Shown in pieces: positions 60,002 through 64,000 of a stretch of 64,000 bases of DNA; position 1 is the stretch's first letter, and the number at the start of each line of letters is the position of its first letter. The notes below the pieces were generated by a model that saw only the letters and a list, made by a program, of their open reading frames with translations, did no database searches and had not been told where the DNA came from. The translations under genes were made by a program, and so were the position numbers. This DNA comes from DAISKN01 sp963716925 (lineage in GTDB: Bacteria; Acidobacteriota; Vicinamibacteria; Marinacidobacterales; SMYC01). Location of the stretch: NCBI GenBank assembly GCA_963716925.1, contig CAVQUX010000011.1, positions 177,349-241,348 on the forward strand. The letters run 5' to 3'.

Positions 60002-61264
60002 TCAGAGCCATCGCCGCATGCGGTAGGCGAGCCACTCGACGAGCCGGCGCCACGCGGGACGACGTCTCCAGTCCGGCAGGCTCACTCGATCGCACTTCGC
60101 CTGATCCTGCTCGAACTGCCGGTTCATCCAGGCCCCGAAGCGAGCGCCAACGCACTCGATGACCAGTTCGTTGTTCTGGAACATGCTGACCGAATCCAGG
60201 TTGTAGCTGCCGATGACGCTCCAGACTCCATCGACGACCGCGGTCTTCGCGTGCATATGAGTCTCTCTCCAGAGGAAAATCTCGATTCCGCGGCGGAGCA
60301 GGCGATCGAAGAGGTGCTCCGACGCGCGCTGGACCAACGGCACGTCGCTTTCCGACGGAACCACGAGGGCGACGCGAACGCCGCGCGCGGCGGCGCGCTC
60401 GAGCGCCCGAATCAGCCCGCGATCGGGGACGAAGTAGGCGTTGGCGATGAAGATCGTCTCCCGCGCGGAAAGAATCGCGTGGAGATAGTGCGCCCGAATC
60501 ACCGACCGCCGGCCGCCGTCGCTCGCGATGGCCGCCGCCAGGACCGTATTCCCATCCTCCGCTGCCGTCTCGACGCGCGTCGGATATGCCGGGTAGGCCG
60601 CGCCACCCGATCGCTGCCAGATGGCGCGGAACAGCGCCTCCATCTCGAGAACGACTGGTCCCTCGACCCTTACGTGGGTGTCGCGCCACCCCTTGCTCTC
60701 GAAGCCGATGGAAGCGTAGTCCGAGCTCACGTTGAGTCCCCCGGTGAAGCCGATCTCGCAATCGACCACGAGGACCTTGCGGTGATCGCGGCGGTACCCG
60801 CGTCGGCTGAACAGAACCCTGCGCATCGGCCGGAACTCGCTCACCTGGACTCCGGCGTCCGTCAGCCGGCGAACGTAGTCCGAAGGCAGAAGGAGCGAGC
60901 CCAGGGAATCGAAGAGGACCCGCACAGCGACTCCCGCCCGGGCTCTCTCGCAGAGGGCGCGGGAGAAGAGCCTGCCCACTTCGTCGTCGGCGAGAATGTA
61001 GGTCTCGAGATGCACGAACCTCGTCGCCCGGCCGATCGCTTCCAGCATGGCGGGGAAGGCCTGGTCGCCATCGATGAGCATCTGGAGACGGTTGCCGGGA
61101 GTGTGGCGTTCGGGGGAGCGCGAGTAGGCGAGAGCGTCTTCCACCCTTCCGGAAGGGCTTTCACGAGGGTGCCATCGCAGGAATCGGCGCAAGGAACGTG
61201 GGGCCGTCGCGGCGTCCGGCGGAGGGTTGGACCGGGGGAATCTCGCGTCGGTCCTCGTCTCCAT
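60002..61264 (-). CDS. Phospholipase D / cardiolipin synthase family protein
   Basis: 420 aa from ATG 61264; the frame is open upstream to 62083 but that covers other genes. Two PLD catalytic HKD motifs: HRKVLVVDCEIGFTGG and HAKTAVVDGVWSVIGSYNLD, plus FVHLETYILADDEVG. No N-terminal membrane helices, like ClsB. It should make cardiolipin from phosphatidylglycerol or transfer phosphatidyl groups. 8 nt after the ferritin-like gene. Confidence 0.92.
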   Translation of the reverse strand: METRTDARFPRSNPPPDAATAPRSLRRFLRWHPRESPSGRVEDALAYSRSPERHTPGNRLQMLIDGDQAFPAMLEAIGRATRFVHLETYILADDEVGRLFSRALCERARAGVAVRVLFDSLGSLLLPSDYVRRLTDAGVQVSEFRPMRRVLFSRRGYRRDHRKVLVVDCEIGFTGGLNVSSDYASIGFESKGWRDTHVRVEGPVVLEMEALFRAIWQRSGGAAYPAYPTRVETAAEDGNTVLAAAIASDGGRRSVIRAHYLHAILSARETIFIANAYFVPDRGLIRALERAAARGVRVALVVPSESDVPLVQRASEHLFDRLLRRGIEIFLWRETHMHAKTAVVDGVWSVIGSYNLDSVSMFQNNELVIECVGARFGAWMNRQFEQDQAKCDRVSLPDWRRRPAWRRLVEWLAYRMRRWL

Positions 61265-61272
61265 GGAGCGCG

Positions 61273-61599
61273 CTACTTGCGGGCAGGACCCGTGCTCCAA
61301 ACCACTACGGCAGCGGGCTCGCCCGACTTGCGCGCAATGTTCATCGCCTCGACCAGCGACCGTCCGATGTGACGCACGACCATTCGGCCGGGGGTTTCGG
61401 TCTGCGGGTCCAGACCGATGGACTCCAGCACCTCCCGCATCTTCTGAACGTGCTCCTTGTTCTGCTCGAGATACTCTCCCCACTCCTCCTTGAGATCCTC
61501 GTTCACTGCGCACTCGATCGCCGTCTCGTACACCTGGACCCCGCCCATCTCCGTCTCCAGTGCCTGGTAGAGAAGCGCGTTGATTTCCTCTTGATTCAT
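61273..61599 (-). CDS. Small ferritin-like (DUF892/bacterioferritin-type) protein
   Basis: 108 aa from ATG 61599 with GAAGGAGG upstream. Helical with EEINALLYQALETEMGGVQV, YETAIECAVNEDLKEEWGEY and EQNKEHVQKMREVLES, an E...E-x2-Y pattern and ExxH typical of the first helices of ferritin-like diiron proteins; only about two long helices are present, so a full four-helix bundle would need dimerisation. First gene of the cls-yihY operon. Iron storage or peroxide protection is an inference. Confidence 0.6.
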   Translation of the reverse strand: MNQEEINALLYQALETEMGGVQVYETAIECAVNEDLKEEWGEYLEQNKEHVQKMREVLESIGLDPQTETPGRMVVRHIGRSLVEAMNIARKSGEPAAVVVWSTGPARK

Positions 61600-61786
61600 C
61601 AGTTCCTCCTTCAATGTCGTTCGGTTCGCTCTCCTGCGGCGACCCTATGCCGATTGTGTGGGAGACGGCATCGGGAGAATCCCCAATCCACGCTCGGATT
61701 TCGCCTGATAAGAAAACTTCTCTGGAAACTCTTACACGATCTCCGTGGGGCGAGACTGCAAGGTATTGGCAGCGCGTGCGAGAACA

Positions 61787-61802
61787 CGGCACATCCCTTG
61801 CA
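61787..61802 (+). promoter_or_regulatory. Probable sigma-54 promoter
   Basis: CGGCAC-ATCCC-TTGCA: one mismatch (first T) to TGGCAY-N5-TTGCW, with GG and GC exactly 10 bp apart. It lies 24 bp before the PKD lipoprotein start, leaving a very short leader that still includes AAAGGAG. Confidence 0.65.
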
Positions 61803-61826
61803 GTTCTCGACGAAAGGAGAAAAGAA

Positions 61827-62570
61827 ATGAGAGACACGACAAGAGCTCGACGTCGGGGATTTGCTTTCGAGGCCCTGCTGCTCGTCGTGACTCTGGCTCG
61901 ATGCAACGACTCACCGACGGGAATCGACGATTCCAAGATTGGACTCGCGGAGTCGGACATTGAGACGGGAGGGCCGGCGCCCGTGGCCTGCTTCACCACG
62001 GAGCCGAATCCTCCGGAGATCGCAGCGCTCGAAACCGTGATTCTGGACGCCAGTTGCTCGGCCAACGTCAGCTCCGCCGCCACCTACCAATGGGAGCTGG
62101 GAGACGGGCGGACGGCGATGGGGTCGAGGGTCGAAGCGCGATACCGGAGGTCAGGAGAGTTCACCGTGAAGCTCAGCATCCGGGATAGAGAGGTCACGTC
62201 GGAATCGACCGCCGGAATCCACGTACGGCACCGCCCCGCGGCGTGCTTTGTTTTCCATCAGGTCCTCGCTGAAGAATCGGAGGAGCCTTGCACCGTCGTC
62301 TTCGACGCGACCTGCTCGGGGGGGCCGGTGAAGGAGTACCGATGGTTCTTCGAGGGCGGGGTGCGCGCGGGCGATCCGCCGCAGGGGCCTCAGGACACGA
62401 GCGTCACCACGCGGGAGCCGCAGGTCGTGCACAGCTGGCGCGAGGAGATCGAGTGTCTGGCTTTCCGACCCTTCCGCCGGCTCGTCCGGCTGACCGTCGT
62501 CGACAAGGGTGGAGCGACGGATACCCACGAAGAGACGGTCCTGTTTACCGTACCCATGCTGCGCCGGTAG
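61827..62570 (+). CDS. PKD-like domain lipoprotein
   Basis: 247 aa. Lipoprotein-like signal (FEALLLVVTLARC, Cys26) then two PKD-type beta-sandwich units: the first around TYQWELGDGRTAMGSRVEAR and SGEFTVKLSIRD, the second around VVFDATCSGGPVKEYRWFFE and RLVRLTVVDKGG, with extra Cys in each that could form disulfides. Surface or periplasmic adhesion-type protein. AAAGGAG precedes the ATG. Confidence 0.7.
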   Translation: MRDTTRARRRGFAFEALLLVVTLARCNDSPTGIDDSKIGLAESDIETGGPAPVACFTTEPNPPEIAALETVILDASCSANVSSAATYQWELGDGRTAMGSRVEARYRRSGEFTVKLSIRDREVTSESTAGIHVRHRPAACFVFHQVLAEESEEPCTVVFDATCSGGPVKEYRWFFEGGVRAGDPPQGPQDTSVTTREPQVVHSWREEIECLAFRPFRRLVRLTVVDKGGATDTHEETVLFTVPMLRR

Positions 62571-62590
62571 GGCGCGGTGGAGGTGTAACG

Positions 62591-63402
62591 ATGCGTCCCC
62601 GAAGAACTCGAGCAACGAGGGTCGAAACTCTCGGGCTGCTGGCCTGGATGGCGGTCTTCACGGGCGTCCCCGGGAGCGCGGCGCCCCGCGATGAAGCCCC
62701 CACGGCTGTCGGTACCATCGTCGGAGTGCGCCTCGATACCGGAACGATTCTGCTGGATGTCGGCTTTTCCGACGTCCAGCTGCTGAGGGTCCGGTCGACG
62801 GACTCGACGCGATCCGGGTGAACGGCGGCTTCGGGCGGCTCGCGGACGTTCACACGGGTCAGACAGCGAGGATCACCTACGTCCGGGCGGACGGCGCCTA
62901 CGTCGCGGAGCTGATCGAGGTCACCGAAGCGCCTCCGGCATCCTCCGTTCCGACCGAAGCCGCCAGGGAGGCCAGCGGGATCGAATCGCGCAAGCGCTAC
63001 CTGGAAGATGCGGCCAGGACGCTTGGCGTCCTCGAGGAGTCCCTCGGGGAGCTCCGACAGTATCCCGACATCGATGGCGCGGACGAATTGGAGAGGCTGA
63101 ACAGGACGGTCGAGGAGCTCGAAATCAAGCTTTCCGACGCGAAAGCACTTCATCCGTCTCCTTCCGCCACCGCCAGCCAGAAAGCCTGGCGGCGGGGAGT
63201 CAATCTCCTGAGCGCGGCTATCGAGGATAAGGGGATGGGTAGCCACGACCCATCGTCGAGGAAAACACCGCGGGTAACGATGGCATGGATGTGTGGATTC
63301 CACTTCAAGGACGAGCCGAAGGTCTGGATGACGGCGACCATGCCAGGTCGGGCATGCGATTCGTCGACTGCCGCGGCCATCATCTCGCGGACGGTTTCGT
63401 AG
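62591..63402 (+). pseudogene. Exported OB/DUF5666-like protein split by a frameshift, 3' end merging with IS91 remnant
   Basis: ATG 62591 encodes a signal-like start (TLGLLAWMAVFTGVPGSAA) and half a small beta-barrel (VGTIVGVRLDTGTILLDV), then stops at 62821. The continuation (IRVNGGFGRLADVHTGQTAR, YVRADGAYVAELIEV) is in the next frame from about 62812. GTG 62818 overlapping the stop could reinitiate it, but the barrel would be cut in two; a one-base deletion near 62812 fits better. After a coiled segment the frame runs past 63150 into DNA of the transposase on the other strand, so its true end is probably lost. Confidence 0.5.
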
Positions 63403-63907
63403 GCGAGCTGCGCGAGCTCACCCAGGAGCTCGCGATGGTATAGAAAGTAGGGCCTGAGCATCTTCGGTAATGTGAAAACCCATTGGGCGTGCGGGACGTC
63501 CGCAAGAATCTTGCTTTGGAGCAACTGGGAGAAAATCGCCGCCCGCTTGGCTCCACAGGAGGGGCAGAGCCCGCGGCCCTTACAGGAGAAAGCGACGAGA
63601 AACTCAAAGCGGCACTCTGGACAAACGACGCGGGCGAAACCGGATTCGAAGAGTCCGCAATCCAGGTAAGAGAAGACGGCAGAATGCAGTAGCCTTTCCA
63701 GAATCCGTATCGTCGCTCGAATCGCTCTTCCCACAGGCGCTTGAGAGTCTCGAAGTGGGTCTCGAGGAGTTGATAGAGGGAGGTGGCGCGGGGATTGCGG
63801 GGCCGGTAAGCGGCCGGGCAGGCGAGGGCCTGCGGCGGCGGGCCGGCGCGAGCGGCGACGCTGCCCATGCCGCAGCAAGACGAAATCCGCCCTCGAAGCC
63901 CACCCAA
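63150..63907 (-). pseudogene. IS91-family transposase remnant
   Basis: The N-terminal part (RNPRATSLYQLLETHFETLK) lies in one frame and the rest in another, joined by a shift near 63700. The rest holds the zinc-binding region (CPECRFEFLVAFSCKGRG, LCPSCGAKR), PHAQWVFTLPKMLRPYFLYH and IQTFGSSLKWNPHIHAI, whose HIH is the HUH metal motif. The reading frame ends soon after, before the catalytic tyrosines of Y2 transposases, so it is truncated as well as frameshifted and should be inactive. Confidence 0.8.
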
Positions 63908-64000
63908 GAGGAGGAGGGAACCGGCGAGCTTCTCAGGGCGGCTCGCGTGAGGTGGCGTCTGTCGGGGATATGAAGGCCCGCCGGGAGTGCCGAACCATTC

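Noticed and set aside
60002..62083. A 693-codon reading of the phospholipase D gene
   Set aside because: The upstream 270 codons cross the ferritin-like gene and a promoter region; ATG 61264 fits operon spacing and the family start.
1..64000. CRISPR arrays, tRNA, rRNA, phage genes, biosynthetic gene clusters
   Set aside because: No regularly spaced direct repeats, no tRNA T-loop or rRNA motifs, and no phage structural or NRPS/PKS domains were seen.

Overview
The window is 64 kb of GC-rich bacterial chromosome with tightly packed, often overlapping genes. It has no rRNA, tRNA or CRISPR that I can see. Gene content (NtrY/NtrX-type pair, DUF4390, DUF4097/DUF5668 proteins behind an ECF sigma factor, many TPR/PEGA proteins, Ser/Thr kinase with PP2C phosphatase, NFACT protein, RodZ) fits a Gram-negative, free-living, environmental bacterium. 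Acidobacteriota or a neighbouring uncultured phylum is my best guess, from gene style only.

Layout. 0-0.5 kb: 3' end of pnp and convergent groES sharing a terminator. 0.6-6.3 kb, minus strand: purC with a small Fis-type protein, then an operon of ECF sigma factor, zinc-finger anti-sigma, DUF5668 membrane protein and two DUF4097 proteins with a recognisable ECF-type promoter. 6.5-24.5 kb, mostly plus: flippase-like protein, nrdR, DUF4390, NtrY/NtrX-like pair, glutamate formimidoyltransferase (minus), TPR and RDD proteins, NFACT, cinA, thpR, an FHA-GAF-cyclase overlapping an HD-GYP protein, a TPR protein and ftsY. 24.5-28 kb: ribD, ribE, ribBA, then a cyclic-nucleotide-binding protein. 28.2-31.9 kb: the classic ffh-rpsP-khpA-rimM-trmD-rplS cluster behind a good sigma-70 promoter. 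32-36 kb: a giant TPR protein broken by one frameshift. 36.2-47.2 kb: a ThiE-like protein, two repeat proteins, RodZ, DnaJ-TPR, PP2C, Ser/Thr kinase, TPR-NHL and PEGA-PDZ proteins, largely one operon.

From 47 kb the style changes to wide intergenic gaps, small genes on both strands and strong Shine-Dalgarno sites. This 15-kb accessory stress block carries a hybrid histidine kinase, Fe/Mn-superoxide dismutase, three DUF1328-type mini membrane proteins, a sensor-less sigma-54 enhancer-binding protein, two Cys/His-rich metallothionein-like proteins, DUF3185, two paralogous membrane-anchored lytic transglycosylases, BON, CsbD, YtxH, CBS, YihY, cardiolipin-synthase-like and ferritin-like proteins and a PKD lipoprotein. 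Several are too short to stand out as ORFs.

The most interesting signal is a set of four -24/-12 (sigma-54) promoters in this block. Three are perfect TGGCAT-N5-TTGCT matches: a divergent pair between DUF1328/transglycosylase and BON/transglycosylase, and one before CsbD-YtxH. One near-perfect copy lies before the PKD lipoprotein. With the local enhancer-binding protein they suggest a self-contained sigma-54 envelope and metal stress regulon. The window ends in a frameshifted, truncated IS91-family transposase.
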